DNA of 64,000 bases from Lates calcarifer (Eukaryota > Chordata > Actinopteri > Centropomidae), in the NCBI RefSeq assembly GCF_001640805.2, contig NC_066852.1, positions 12,488,194 to 12,552,193 on the forward strand, read 5' to 3'. The translations under genes were made by a program, and so were the position numbers. Below, in pieces: positions 1 through 11,225 of the stretch; within the stretch, counting starts at the first letter, position 1, and every line of letters starts with the position of its first letter. The notes beneath the pieces were generated by a model that saw only the letters and a program-made list of their open reading frames with translations, did no database searches and had not been told where the DNA came from.

Positions 1-523
1 TTTATACCATAGAAGTGTTAAATAGTAGTTGGTTTTTGTGGTGAGGTACAGTAGAACCTACAGATGCCACCAGCACATTATATAGTGATTTGTAATTATA
101 TAGTGATTTGTAATATGCTAGGATAATGAAAAAATGTCAACCAAAAAAAAAAAAAAGGAAAGAGTAGAAATATATCTGTATTTAAAACTAACAATTTGCT
201 GAAATAACCATTAGTTTTTGTAGCCCCGTCCTTCATGCTAACAGAACCCACTGCAACTTAAAGCCCCTGAAAGAGTTGCTTTCAATTATTTAGTATATCT
301 CTTTAACATTAAATATGTATGAAAAAACAAGCAACAATCAAAGTTTTAGGTTTTATTTATTAAGAGTTTAACACTCACAATCTCATTTAATCCAACATCA
401 GGGGTGTGTGGGTGTGGTTTGATTAGATTTGACAACACACAACATTGTAAATACAGAAAAATCTAACAAATACAGAACATTGTAACTGATAAATACATTT
501 GTAATTGTAAAAGGCTAACATTA

Positions 524-865
524 TACAGATGGGTGACAAATTAAAGGAAAAACCAACATGAAGTGTCATAGTAAGGTACCAGGCCACCGTGAGAATCACT
601 GAACCCTGCTGGAGGGACCAAACACCGTGCTTCCAACAGATATTCCCTCATTTGGTGTTTTGATGAAGGTGGTGGAGAGTGCTGTCTAACACATCGGCCC
701 AAACTCTCCCATAGAGCTTCAGGTAGGCCATATCATATGATTCACGTCATTTTCATACTCATCAAACCATTCAGTGGCCCCTTCATGTCCTCAGGATCAG
801 GGAATTGTCGTTCTGTTTCTCCACTAGTTTCTCAGGTTTTTCCTGTAATTTGTCACCCATCTGTA
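524..865 (-). mobile_element. Tc1/mariner-type MITE, internally deleted transposon, 342 bp
   Basis: Terminal inverted repeats of 31 bp differ at one position: the left begins TACAGATGGGTGACAAATTA (524-554) and the right is its reverse complement (835-865). Both are flanked by TA (522-523, 866-867), the target duplication of Tc1/mariner elements. The interior, read on the minus strand, resembles pieces of the C-terminal part of a fish Tc1-like transposase (CATTTGGTGTTTTGATGAAG and ATACTCATCAAACCATTCAG segments). The catalytic PDLNPIE region is missing. It is non-autonomous. Confidence 0.8.
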
Positions 866-2768
866 TATCCAACATCTCTAATAATTTGAAGCAAAATCTT
901 GTGTTCAAAATGTTAAAACTTAGAAATTACCACTGTTAGCCAATTTTCCTAAGCAGGGTAGAGTAGAATAGAGCACTCTGCTTAGCGTGCTGCCACCACC
1001 ACCTGATTCCGGATAAGCAGAAGAAATTGGAAAGGAATTGATCCAATTTTCCAACACCAAATTATTAACACCGCTCATTGTTCATCAGTTCTTAGTGTCC
1101 CCCTGGAAACTTCCTTTTTGTTCTAAGCTCTATGACTCAGAGAGTTCCTCTATTTGTTTGATTGTATGTACGTGAACGTGTTTCATAATTGCCTTATTTG
1201 ACACTTTGTCCGACATAATAGCAAAGTGATCATCTGTGGGTTTCAGACTATTAGTCGGACGAATCAAGACATTTGAAGACCTCACTTTTCACACTGGGAA
1301 ATTAAAACATTTTTTAAAACATTTATTGGATTTTATAGACAAAACAATTAATTGATAGTGGAGTACTATCTGGTAACAACTGGTAAATGCATATTTACAA
1401 ATACTTTATTCTCACTCTCTAAGCGCTTTCTTCTCTTTATCTCTTATATTTTCATGTCTGCTAATCATTCCCTAACAGACCTCACCCAAACAACTGGTGA
1501 GTGTTAAATGTCTCTGGTAAAGTGTATCCTCAAAAAATCAAGAAAAAAGACTCTGAAGAAACTGAGACGCTGTCACGTAATTATAACCAGTACATTTTAA
1601 TCTGCTTCGTTCAAATGTCAGTTGCCAATTCATCAACTTCTTTCTCTCATTAGTAAAGTCTCAATGCCAGGGTTTGATTCTATAGTTTCTCAGAATAAAA
1701 TGTCACATTGATTTTGCTCTGTGAAGTGACCACAAGTCTCACTGTGTTCATGCCACAGCAGCTGCAGAAACCTGTTGCCCACATGATTCTCTGGTCACAT
1801 TTTGACCTTTATTGTTGGCAAGAAAATGATGAATAAATCTGTCATTGGTGCACTAGGTATGAGTTCACCTTCAGCGCTGGCTGGTCAAGATAACCACGCT
1901 TCTTTCTTTTCCCTCTATATATTGATGTCTCATCTTGTTTTTTCTTCAGGTAACCACAAGCACCTTTCAGAACGCCCCTTCAATCTGCCCTGCCCTGTAG
2001 TCTTTCTATTACCTTTTCATTTGGTTCTTTCACTATTGAAGAGCAGCCTACGTATCTTGTATGTTGTTGTAGAAAATTAACAAACACGTTTTATTCAGAA
2101 GCAAACAAATGAGCTAAGAAATTCATTCAGCTGCTATAGCAAGGTGCTGAGAAGTGTCCTTCACTGTTCTCACTCCAAGTTGAAATGTTCATCTTTGTAC
2201 AATAAATTCTACTCAGAACAAGTAAATGTTTCATTGGTGGGTGGTGGTGCCATTTATTTTAAACCATTCCCTAATGAACTCTGTGGGATTAAGAAGGAAA
2301 CTGTCTCCTGAAACGCCCAAATAAAAGCAAGATGTAAATGTTATTAACTCGTCTTCAACTGTAAAGTCCCCCAATGAAGATGAATAATTTTGCTGACGAG
2401 TTTTTGATATCTAATATATTTACATTTATCATTCTTTTAAAAGAAAACATCACAACAAATCATTTAATCATTATTTCATACTGGTGTCATTCTCTCAGTG
2501 GAATTTTCAGAGTGCATTAGTGTTAATTTAGCTATTCATTTTAATACAAATGACTGAGAGCAGTGATTGGCCGACAGCACCGATCAGTCTCGTGAAACTC
2601 CCCTCCCCTGCTTGCCGGCATTGGATGTCGGCCAACAGCAGTGATCAGTGAAGTGAGCCTCAATCTGTTTTCCAAACTGGAATAAAATTGCAGCACAGAA
2701 ACTTTATCTTATTTCACTTCAACAATCCACTAAAAAGTGTTTCTGAAAATATTAAATAATTTATGTTT

Positions 2769-2776
2769 TATAAAAA
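2769..2776 (+). promoter_or_regulatory. TATA-like sequence upstream of the orphan gene
   Basis: TATAAAAA about 90 bp upstream of the candidate ATG at 2,864. An inverted CCAAT (ATTGG) and GC-richer sequence lie further upstream (2,565-2,640). The surroundings are A/T-rich, so a chance match is quite possible. Confidence 0.25.
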
Positions 2777-2863
2777 AAATTAATATGTAATTTTTGGCAG
2801 CTTTGCCTGTGTTTGACAACCAGTAGAGAGGGACAGGAAATGTGGGGGTAAGAGGAGTATGAC

Positions 2864-3735
2864 ATGCGACAAAGGTCCGCCGGCTGGAAACTGAGCTGTG
2901 GAGGCATGAGGCGACTTTTAAAACGAATTAAAAAAATATTTAAGGTGTTACTGACCTTAAAGTGCTGTAATTACAGAAAGCAAAAGCAACATAATGTGAG
3001 TAAACATGAAGAAAACAACAGAAATCCAATCGTGCAAGAGGAGGTTTATGAGGTTTCGGGCGACTGTTTGCCAGATAACAACCACAAGTTTGCCACATAA
3101 TTGATTTGTAATTGAAAATATGCATTTGCACTGAACCTGCATGAACAACACTGAGGTTTGCCTCAACGGTTTGTGTGTGGCTCTGAATTTTTGTGAAGCT
3201 GATTGTAGTTATATTGTAATCCTGGCTGCTGTAGTGTATAGATCTGCACTCTGTAAAACATCTTTTACTGTAGCCTCACTGAGCAGATGCAATATGCTAT
3301 CTTATTATATCTTATTCAGACTCAACAAAGGCTGAAATATCTGCCTATGTCAAGGACCTGGTTCGTTCTTTTTTTAATCTGTCACCTCTTTGTAAACACT
3401 GTTTCAGGTTTTTTATTCACACGTGGATGAAAACTGGAGAATAATTCTGCTGGTGAATGTCTCACAGCACAAATGTCTGGTCCTTACTGCATCTTTTCAC
3501 TCACCCAACCTGTTTGTTTCAGTCTGTGAGCGACTGCAACAAAAGAGAAGGTGGGAGAACAGACACCAACACAGATCATTATGACACACAGGCAACTGCA
3601 GCCTTGAAAAATGTTGCGGGTACCGTAAATATCCAGTCGACAAAAAAAATGTTCATCGGTGACCAAATGGTCAGTCTGTCATGCCTGTTTCGTGAGAAGG
3701 TATTTGTTATTAAATCTTATTACACCATCAGATGA
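2864..3735 (+). CDS. candidate two-exon orphan gene with an RHIM-like motif
   Basis: Exon 1 is 2864-2995 (44 codons), ending at a strong donor AAT|GTGAGTAA. Exon 2 is 3523-3735, after a pyrimidine-rich CCTGTTTGTTTCAG. Both boundaries are phase 0, giving a 114-aa product. The N-terminal half is strongly basic and partly hydrophobic (MRRLLKRIKKIFKVLLTLKC), so it could be an amphipathic helix or a membrane or mitochondrial targeting segment. Exon 2 has a polar stretch, then VNIQSTKKMFIGDQMVSL (about 79-96), which fits the hydrophobic-x-hydrophobic-xx-S/T-xx-hydrophobic-x-I-G pattern of RHIM and insect cryptic-RHIM motifs. A TATA-like TATAAAAA lies at 2,769-2,776 and AATAAA at 4,027-4,032. I recognise no homologue. 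It could be one end of a larger gene, a decayed gene, or chance. Confidence 0.35.
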
Positions 3736-4026
3736 GCATAGGCTTAGAAAAGTTTTATATATTTTCTGAGTCTGTGTTGATAAAGACCTAAAGCTGCTTA
3801 AGTTTCAAAGGGGCTTAAACTGTTGTGACTGCCCAGCTTGAAGCTCTGCATTTTAAGGATTAGATCAGACTTCAGGTGTTTTGTGTATTTGTCACGGACA
3901 GAAGTTCATTCATGATATAAGTATTATATACTATATGTTGAATTTTTGTCAATGATTTTTTTGTGTGTGTCCTTAAGTGGTTGAAAATATTTGCTCTTTG
4001 TTGGTTTCTCTTTAAATACTTGGTGT

Positions 4027-4032
4027 AATAAA
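4027..4032 (+). terminator. AATAAA downstream of the orphan gene
   Basis: This is the first AATAAA after the candidate stop at 3,735, about 290 bp downstream. It is a plausible 3' end for the two-exon model and supports it only weakly. Confidence 0.3.
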
Positions 4033-4431
4033 TTATACATCTTCTGTAAGTTAGTTCTATGTCAGTACTCTTGACTCAAAGAGGTCTCTGTATAGAGATT
4101 TGCACAGTTTGTAGCAGCACACATAAATTTCCCATTGAATGGGATGGCAGTATAAGAGAAAAGATATGCAAACCTGTCCTCCTGTTCTTGTTGGTTCATC
4201 TAAAGTCTCTTGACCTGTTACCTGAAATATAAAATCAGTCTGAGAAAACAACCTCAGTGCATCAGTGCAGTGTCTTTGTCTTAACCAGACACAGATTATC
4301 AAATTATTTTTTAAAGATGACATGTTTCCTAAAGTTCATCCAGCTATTAAGACTTGTTGTTTAGTGAGAAAATAAAAAGTAGGTACAGCAGTACACCTAC
4401 ACTCCAAACACATTTTGCTAAAGAGAGTCTG

Positions 4432-4466
4432 GAAGACCTTGACCACTGCTGGTGGTCAAGGTCTTC
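4432..4466. repeat. perfect 15-bp inverted repeat (hairpin)
   Basis: GAAGACCTTGACCAC (4,432-4,446) and its exact reverse complement (4,452-4,466) are separated by 5 bases (TGCTG). The stem is far more stable than its AT-rich surroundings. No coding feature explains it. Confidence 0.85.
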
Positions 4467-4719
4467 ACTTTTGGATCTTTACTTTGCACTTAAAATGATG
4501 TAAACATTATTTAAAGGCTTATATGTCAAAAGACAAGCAGTCAACTTTTCAGTTTATCAAATGTAACAATAAAGGTTGATCTCAGATGAATCAGGAATAA
4601 AATGACCATCCATGTTTAACTTGTGCTGATGAAGTTTCTGTCCTTTGACCTTACCATTTGCCATCTGTCACTGTCCACATGTCTCTATAGCTTGCTGGCT
4701 ATAAGCTAACATTAAGACG

Positions 4720-5080
4720 GCCACGTCGAGGAGTGTCCATCTTTTCTGTCATGGACCTGTTTTTCGCAGGTCTCTGTGGCCAGTGTAACCAAAGGCTCTT
4801 TTGGCCAAGGTCCACGTGGCACAAAAAGGCCTCGGCATTCCTGATGTCTGTGGCTAATCTGTGGTGTCAGCTTGTGTTAACGCCGCACCGCCAAATTTGA
4901 GGGCACACGGTGCCGGGGAATATTAAAAACTCCCATCAGCAGCATTCCTCTAGAGGAGGGCGGGTCTGACGAGAGCAAGGGTCACCTAAGGTTGAACAGT
5001 GGTTGTGTGTTAGAGCTGCTCGTACTGTAACGGTCTGATCCACTGGACAGGAGGTGGGGCCGGAGCAGGACGGAGGGAAC
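4720..5080. other. GC-richer, CpG-containing island without a visible gene
   Basis: Compared with flanking DNA this stretch is richer in G+C and CpG (for example around 4,880-4,920 and 5,030-5,080, with GGTGGGGCCGGAGC). No convincing exon or splice pair is visible. It could be a regulatory element or a diverged promoter. Confidence 0.25.
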
Positions 5081-5572
5081 ACACTTCAAAGAGAGAGCGT
5101 TTTTTCCTTGTCTATCCTCATTGAAACCGGGCTAAATGAGCTTTGTGGGGGCTTTTGTTCCTGCTGTTAGACAATTCAGAGACTGGACGGAAGATGCCGA
5201 AAAGGACAGGAGGTCATATGGGTAGTTAATTATCTGCTTCTCAACCTGCCAGACGCTTTCTGCATGCCACCCTAATTGACCTATAATGACCATGAGATAT
5301 TGTTCTGCTAAATTTGAGAAGTCTAGCAAGTGTAAGGTCAGACTGTTCCTACAATTGCCACATGTCAAATTTCACACAGGCATGAGACGGAGACTTTGTA
5401 CTTGAGTGCAGGCATTTCTCTTCAGATATCCAACCCTGCAGCATCCTACTCTAAATTGAATACACTAATACCCAGAGGAGAGTGAGACAGCTAGATAGTT
5501 TGCTTCGCAGCTCACAAAGTGAACCATGACATAAAACGTGACTGATAAAAAGTAAATGAAAACGTGTTGAGG

Positions 5573-5589
5573 TTTTTTTTTTTTTTTTT
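5573..5589. repeat. poly(T) tract, 17 T
   Basis: Homopolymer with no associated element seen. Confidence 0.9.
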
Positions 5590-5999
5590 ACCTTCTCTTA
5601 GTACAGCTAACTGTGACCCATACCTGAGCTCACTACGAGCAATACGATAGCCGAAAAATTCAACATATTTCTGGTTGTCTGAGGCTGCTGTGCAGACATG
5701 TAACATGTGCTCTGCTCTCCCCTGCTCCCAGAGGGGCAAGGACAGGAATGCACTCAGGGTCAGGGGTCGGACAGCCATGTGCACGTGCACTGCTGTAGCC
5801 TGGCAACAGGTGCTGTGCAAAAGTCCACGGCCAAGTCATTTAAGATCGCATCAAACCTTCAGTCAAGCTAAAATTTCCTCTTATTTATCTAACAGGATGT
5901 TCCCACACTACTACCTTTCATCTGTTGTTTTTGTTAAGTCTGTTTTAAAAGATCGCTGCATCTCATAATATTCAGCCTCTTTTTTTAAAAAAATTACAG

Positions 6000-6088
6000 T
6001 TTTGGTTGAAACTGTTAGATGTTAAACAAGCCAAGCTGCGAGTGGAACATCTGCACAGAAAGCAGAAAGAGAAGCTCATAGCTGAGAG
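6000..6088 (+). other. exon-like open segment, coiled-coil composition
   Basis: After TTTTTTTAAAAAAATTACAG the frame reads FWLKLLDVKQAKLRVEHLHR..., a Lys/Arg/Glu/Leu-rich helix-like peptide, and ends at GAG|GTTGGT, a mediocre donor. Base composition looks coding but no partner exon was found. It may be a real exon of an unseen gene or chance. Confidence 0.15.
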
Positions 6089-6780
6089 GTTGGTAGTGTC
6101 TCGGGGAAATGATAGCTCTGTGCCAAGGTATTCCTTCTCCCTCCTGAGAGAGGCCCCGCCATTCAGCACTGTGAGGTCAACAAGTACAGACCATTACCCA
6201 CAATGCCCCTGAACAGGGGGAGAAAAAAAAAAGAAAAAAAAAACCTTAAATATGCAGGGCTGTTCCTTTAAGATGGTAAGACAGGAGCTGCCTGAATGCA
6301 GTCGGAGACAGAGCCGCAGCCAAGATGGAGAGGAGGAGGGAGAGGGAGAAAACAGGAGGACAGAAAACAAGGGATCTTTGAGTGATGTGGAGAAGGATAA
6401 AACTTGTGTTTCCCTGCTTCTGTTGAAAAGCTGTTAAGTTGCAATTATTCATATCCTGAAATTATGGGTGTCAGTTTGCTGATTGCACCGCTCAGAGAAA
6501 AGGAGTCTTGTTGCTAGGAGAGGAGAGATTCAGCCTTCTCTTATTGGCCGCTAGGATGCGTAAGATGGCCCAATGAGAGCCCTCCCCCTAACAGCAGTGC
6601 AATAGTAGAGCTACCCCCACATGCAGACCTGATTAATATGTCAGACATGTTTTATGGGTTAAAGTGAATCAGGCTAGATGTATCGAAAAGACTGCAGCAG
6701 GGAGTTAGTGTCTGGACACTGTATGTGTATGTAAGTCTATACAGTATGCGTGCCAGGGGAAACATGCCACATTGACATAT

Positions 6781-6798
6781 CACACACACACACACACA

Positions 6799-6834
<36 letters not shown>
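6781..6834. repeat. (CA)n microsatellite
   Basis: About 27 CA units with a single CT interruption. Confidence 0.95.
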
Positions 6835-6836
<2 letters not shown>

Positions 6837-7155
6837 GCTTTGAGGTCAAACGATGCTCTCGATTCTGAAAAATGCTCACATACACACATAACCAGCTCTC
6901 TCTCACTGTAGTAATGAACTAACTCAAAACAGACTAGTGTAGAGTGGAAATAGGAAATAGGATTCCTCACATGTACATGATTATCACGAGAATGCAGCGC
7001 ACAAAAGAGAAACAGAAGTGAAAAACTTGACTCAGCTTTAGTAGTCTGATGTTACTTGAAAGAGGACTCGTGTGCTGTATTACATTTAAAACACGCCATA
7101 CACAATGTTTTTGTTAACATGCTGTGGATCTTGCAACAAATCTGTCAGAGATTTT

Positions 7156-7157
<2 letters not shown>

Positions 7158-7221
<64 letters not shown>
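7158..7221. repeat. (TA)n microsatellite, about 32 units
   Basis: Uninterrupted TA tract of about 64 bp, able to form a cruciform. An ORF here that encodes a poly(Ile-Tyr) stretch is an artefact of the repeat. Confidence 0.95.
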
Positions 7222-7225
<4 letters not shown>

Positions 7226-7979
7226 TTTTTTGTCTGACAGGGTTAATCACACCAAGTCAACATTTTCAGTATTTTTAAAGATGTGTTGATGTTAAAGTGG
7301 CCTCACTGTCATTTATAAGCAGTTTTAAAGGAAAACTAGTATCTAGAGGAAAAATCTTGTTTTCTGTCTCACCTGCTGTCAGATGAGAAAATCGCTTTTT
7401 GTCCGAGATAATAAGAAAGCTCAGAACTTGTTTGGCCCTAGTTTAGTTCAAAGATTGGAAGCTGGGGAAAACAGCTTGTCTGTCAGAAGTGAAAAAATAT
7501 ACCTTCCAAGTAGTGTTGCTACATGTACAATAATTATTGTATTTCTACAAAATATGATGTACAGTCAGTAATGCTGAAAGTCCCACAATGTGTGACAATG
7601 TTATCATTTTGTGAACATTATTAGGTGTAATTAGTCTAGGTTTTCTCATGATAGTAAAATATGGATCCTGTGTTTACACCTCTCTTCTCACACGAATAGA
7701 TGTTGATCATATGCTGTTGTTTTCAGTCTTGAAATATTTTTATCTGAGTGAGTTGCTCTCTTGGTTATGACTTGTGTATGATATTTTTCCTCAAAATACA
7801 ACCATTTAAAGCCTCTGGTACAATACTTTTCTACTTCAGAGCAGCTAGCAAGGCTCTACAAGCTAACGAGCAGTACTGTACTGATTCACCTGGGTTTGAT
7901 TTAGAATTACAGGGTGTGATGGTCAAGGAATAACTCTAATGTAGGTAGGTAGTAGTTTGATACAGAAATACCTTTATTC

Positions 7980-7981
<2 letters not shown>

Positions 7982-8013
<32 letters not shown>
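7982..8013. repeat. poly(T) tract, 32 T
   Basis: Uninterrupted T run. On the minus strand this is a poly(A) tail-like tract and could mark the end of an old retroposed copy, but no element is recognisable beside it. Confidence 0.9.
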
Positions 8014-8015
<2 letters not shown>

Positions 8016-11000
8016 ATCATTCTTTTGACATACTTTCACTGTAATGCACACACACAATACAAGGACTCTGAAACTGAGGCAGGTCTATTAGAAATTATTT
8101 TTGTAAATTATTAAGGCCTCAGTTTAAGGCAGGCACCAGTCAATGCTAGCATTTGACAGTAGACAGTTACTATTCTGTACATACAAGTCAAGTGTTTATC
8201 TAGCCAACACCAGGGCAGTGTGTTGTTTGTACAAGGAAACTGCTGTTGTTTTATAATAATGGAGTATTATTGTGTCTTCATTTCTGTCTGTGAAACACAA
8301 TCACTTCTGCTTAAATGATGCTGTGGACTCACTGTGGTCCCTACTGTTAAATAGCCTGGTTTCAGATTGAGGCACGGTGTGCTTTTACGTGCTATAAATT
8401 AAGGTCATTATTTCCCCATTTAAACGTGTTTTACGTTGACATTACTGTATGCACAGTAGAGTTTTGACACAGCTGTGGTGCAGCTACACAGGTGTTTTCA
8501 CTTTCAGTGATTAGACCTCTCCTCAGGACTGTGTGGGCGTGTACAAGCTGCCTCACTGACACGTCCCTCACTCGCCTGTTTGTTGCCTTGCACCTGTCTG
8601 TGCCTTTGCTTGAAAAGTTAAGGAACTTTTGTGCAACTTTATGTGTGTTACAACGTTTGTCAATTAGATTCAATTGTATTTTCATTTCCATTTCATTAAT
8701 TTGATTTAATATTTTCTTTTTTTTTTTTTTGGTAGTAATTGGGTTTGGGGTTTGGAGAGGTTCAGTGCCACACAGTTTTTTTTCTTAGCTACACTTACTG
8801 TCAACTGAGCAGATGTCCAATCAAACCAGAATAACTGAAAACACCTGTGTGGGTGTGCAGGGCATTCGTTTCATGTACAGCAGCTCAGTAAGGGAAAATA
8901 TCAAATTACATTAGGAGGGTAAATAATTTTGGTAGAGAGCCAGATTTGGCACATGGCTGCTGTTTTCCGAACCCTGCATATCACAGTTTATTTTTACTTC
9001 AAAAAGAGGATTTATATTTACTGTACCCTATGTTCAATTTATGTTTTTTTTTTTAAAAATGTCTCATTTTCTGGTTTAATACAGACTGAGCTGCATGCTG
9101 CATGAGATAACACCCATGAGATAAGGCTAGTTTTTTCAATATTTTTATTAACAGTGGGTGAACTGACTATGTGTAATGTGAAAGATGCTGCTTGAGGTGA
9201 CAAACCCAGAGGTGCAGAGTATTTTAGAGTCTCTCAGCTCATTGTTTTGGTTTCTGACTTGCTGTTTTCGGTGAATATGCTCCAGAAGCCCAGTGTACAC
9301 CACCTACTCAGCCCTAAACAACAACAAGAAAAGTTGTGGAGACAAAAGCAAAGCTAAAAGAGAATGAATATTCATCAGCTGGACACAAAGTCCCAATGAA
9401 TGCTAATGTTGCTCCACGCTGATGCCTTTTTGCTAGCATTTCAAAATTGTGATAATAATAATCAGTACTGTGCCCCCAAGTGTTCAAAACAGTTAATTAT
9501 TGCAGCCTAAGAGCTCTGCTGTTATGTTATGGAGAATGCAATTAAGCAAGTAGCGCATGCTCAACAATTACCTGTATTTAGACTTGCAGTGTCTCATTTA
9601 TCACTGTTAGAAATGGCTCTGCCACTCTTCAGTGAACTGAGAAACAGAACCTTTTAGGGTTGAGTTCTGCTGTCTGGTGTTAGCCTCCCTGCAATAACTA
9701 GTGTAAACAAGCATACCAGTATCAAAAGTATAATTCAATTTCACCGTAATATAATATGCCTTAACAGGGTGCTGCTGACTGTGGGAGTACAGATGTTCTC
9801 CTTGGTGTCTGACTTCAAACATTTCCTGAATTTTACACAAAAAGCAGCAGCTTTCAGAGCTATTCATATCACAGACAAGACACAGACTAAAAATAAATGT
9901 TGTGCTTCTTTTTATGCCACAGTTGATCACAAACTATCATCCTGCCAGAAAAATCACAATTTTCTGACCTGGGACACTGCTGACTGCTTCAATAGATGCA
10001 ACAAAACAGCTTCCACAAAGATCGCTCTCTATAGCTCAGCCAGTCTGTGCTAAATAAGAAAATGAAACCAATGTTGAGTAGTCAATGTGAAAATGATTGC
10101 TCCTACATTACTTGCTAGTAATGTGGTTCATAACAATACTAATAAAAAAAGACAAATACAAATCTATTGGTATTTATGAATAAAAAACAACATATTTTGA
10201 ACTGATAATAACAGGGATTTGTTTGCTTCTATATTTGCTACATGGAGGAGAGAGTATCTGTCAGCACTTCTCTTAAAAGAAAGAAAGGATATAGAAAAGA
10301 ATAAAGAAATCAAAAGAATCAGCTGTGGATTCCTGTTCAATGTTCTAACTGAAGTGGATCAATGTAAAAGCACAGCAAATCTCTGATGTATCAGAAATGT
10401 TATTATTTTTGATAAGTTTCTGTCTTGTCATGCCACATGCATTCAGTTGGTTATGTAAGGTTTATAAGTATACTAATGTACTGATTGTGCAGCTTCCCTG
10501 TCGGGAATAAAACACACCCAGTATCCAGTGATGAGTACTTGAAAGTTTCAGACAGAGAAAACAAGTGTACGGTTATGCACTGCTCTTGAAATCCTTTTTG
10601 ATTTTTAGAAATCACCATTGTTCTAACATAATGCACCCTCTGCAAGTCCTAGTTGTAACCATTATCAATGCATGTTTTGTGCTCCTACAGCATCCCTAAA
10701 ACTTTAAACACTTACATTGGTTGGGAAAAAACTGTTAGATTTAGAGGTTTCCTTTTAAGAGTTTGGTTCCTGTTGCTTTAACCGGCTGTCAGGAACACAC
10801 AGAGCGTTTTTTTTTTTCTTCTTTTCCCTTTTGTTCACTCCTCTATGGAAATGCGCATCTGTTCTGTGGCCACACACGCAGCCTAAAAATTAAAATGGCA
10901 AGCTGCAGTTAGTCTTCAGCTTTAATTCACTTTCTATTTTTACCTATTCCATGTCTCTTTATTTTTTTGATTTGTTGCTGAACCAAGGTGTTCCTTTTCT

Positions 11001-11059
11001 TGTCCTTTTTTTTTCTTGCATCTTGTCCGCTCCCCCCCAATGGAGACACTCTGTCTCAA

Positions 11060-11225
11060 GTGTCCCATAAATGTAGTTGTTAAGGTCACAGACTTGGAAA
11101 TAACCCGTCTGAGGTTCAATGCCAGGCTTCCCCAGTGTTTGCCATACGTTTTTTGACGAGGCAGGGTGGGCTGGCGGTTACAGACTGTCCCATTGTCAGA
11201 GGGTCACAGGTTTGATCCCACTTAT
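11060..11225 (+). repeat. tRNA-like SINE remnant, possibly two tandem heads
   Basis: TGGGCTGGCGGTTA (about 11,167-11,180) resembles a pol III A box. GGTTTGATCCC (11,209-11,219) resembles a B box at normal tRNA spacing. Just upstream, GGTTCAATGCC (11,113-11,123) is a second B-box-like sequence. This layout fits a tRNA-derived SINE head and maybe a dimer. The body and tail are not recognisable. Confidence 0.4.

Noticed and set aside
4432..4466. Hairpin as a microRNA gene
   Set aside because: A 15-bp stem and 5-base loop are too short for a Drosha/Dicer precursor.
7056..7289. Plus-strand ORF with a long Ile-Tyr repeat
   Set aside because: Translation of the (TA)n microsatellite.
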